Source: Enterobacter sp. ENT03
GTDB taxonomy: Bacteria > Pseudomonadota > Gammaproteobacteria > Enterobacterales > Enterobacteriaceae
Direction of reading: 5' to 3'
Assembly (NCBI RefSeq): GCF_019218745.1
Contig: NZ_JAHUXA010000029.1
Span: 1-33,261 of the forward strand
Length of the DNA: 33,261 nt
The notes under the pieces were generated by a model. The model ran no database searches. It was not told the origin of the DNA and worked only from the letters and a program-made list of their open reading frames with translations. Shown here piece by piece: positions 33,193-33,261 of this stretch. Numbering within the stretch: the stretch's first letter is position 1; each line of letters starts with the position of its first letter. The position numbers were made by a program, and so were the translations under genes.

Positions 33193-33261
33193 CTGCCATG
33201 CAGTCCACATGCCGTACCCGGCCTCAGGCTTGCAGCCTGTGACGTAGATTTATGCAGTGGA

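Overview
The window is a piece of Enterobacteriaceae chromosome. Its backbone follows the Escherichia coli K-12 order cybB - hokB - trg - ydcI - ydcJ - opgD - rimL - ydcK - tehA - tehB - ydcL - ydcO - ydcN(sutR) - ydcP(rlhA), recognised from the proteins and from near-identical lengths to the E. coli orthologues. Codon use is GC-rich and several blocks are absent from the K-12 locus. This suits an Enterobacter/Lelliottia/Leclercia-type host better than Escherichia, but the genus is a guess.

Left part (1-8.5 kb): the last codons and terminal repeats of an IS481-like element; an alpha/beta hydrolase; cybB; an MHS/ProP-type MFS transporter; a small gamma-glutamylcyclotransferase-fold protein whose ribosome binding site lies in a perfect stem; a hok/mok type I toxin locus with a likely antisense RNA; a decapitated ars operon (34 codons of arsB, then intact arsC); the formaldehyde regulator/dehydrogenase pair frmR-frmA without frmB; and trg, a chemoreceptor that here carries the NWETF CheR/CheB tether missing from E. 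coli Trg.

Middle (8.5-21.2 kb): a membrane PQQ dehydrogenase related to Gcd but with Tyr in place of the substrate-pocket His; a YdeP-type molybdopterin oxidoreductase; ydcI/ydcJ divergent pair (LysR regulator and 2-oxoadipate dioxygenase-type enzyme); type-B carboxylesterase; nudI; and a LysR regulator divergent from a two-gene unit of aminotransferase plus an orphan periplasmic amino-acid binding protein.

Right part (21.2-33.3 kb): opgD (Tat-exported periplasmic glucan enzyme), a REP cluster where E. coli has ydcH, rimL and ydcK overlapping tail to tail, tehA-tehB with an NsrR-like site, the lipoprotein ydcL, an inserted DMT exporter/AraC pair, ydcO divergent from sutR with two matching operator-like dyads, and rlhA followed by more REP units.

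Much of the window is ordinary core genome. The accessory interest lies in the cybB-trg interval, the Gcd variant, the LysR/aminotransferase/binding-protein unit and several previously unremarked-looking regulatory dyads. I did not find a clearly new large defence or biosynthetic system. No CRISPR array, tRNA or rRNA was seen. No gene-free stretch exceeds 300 bases.
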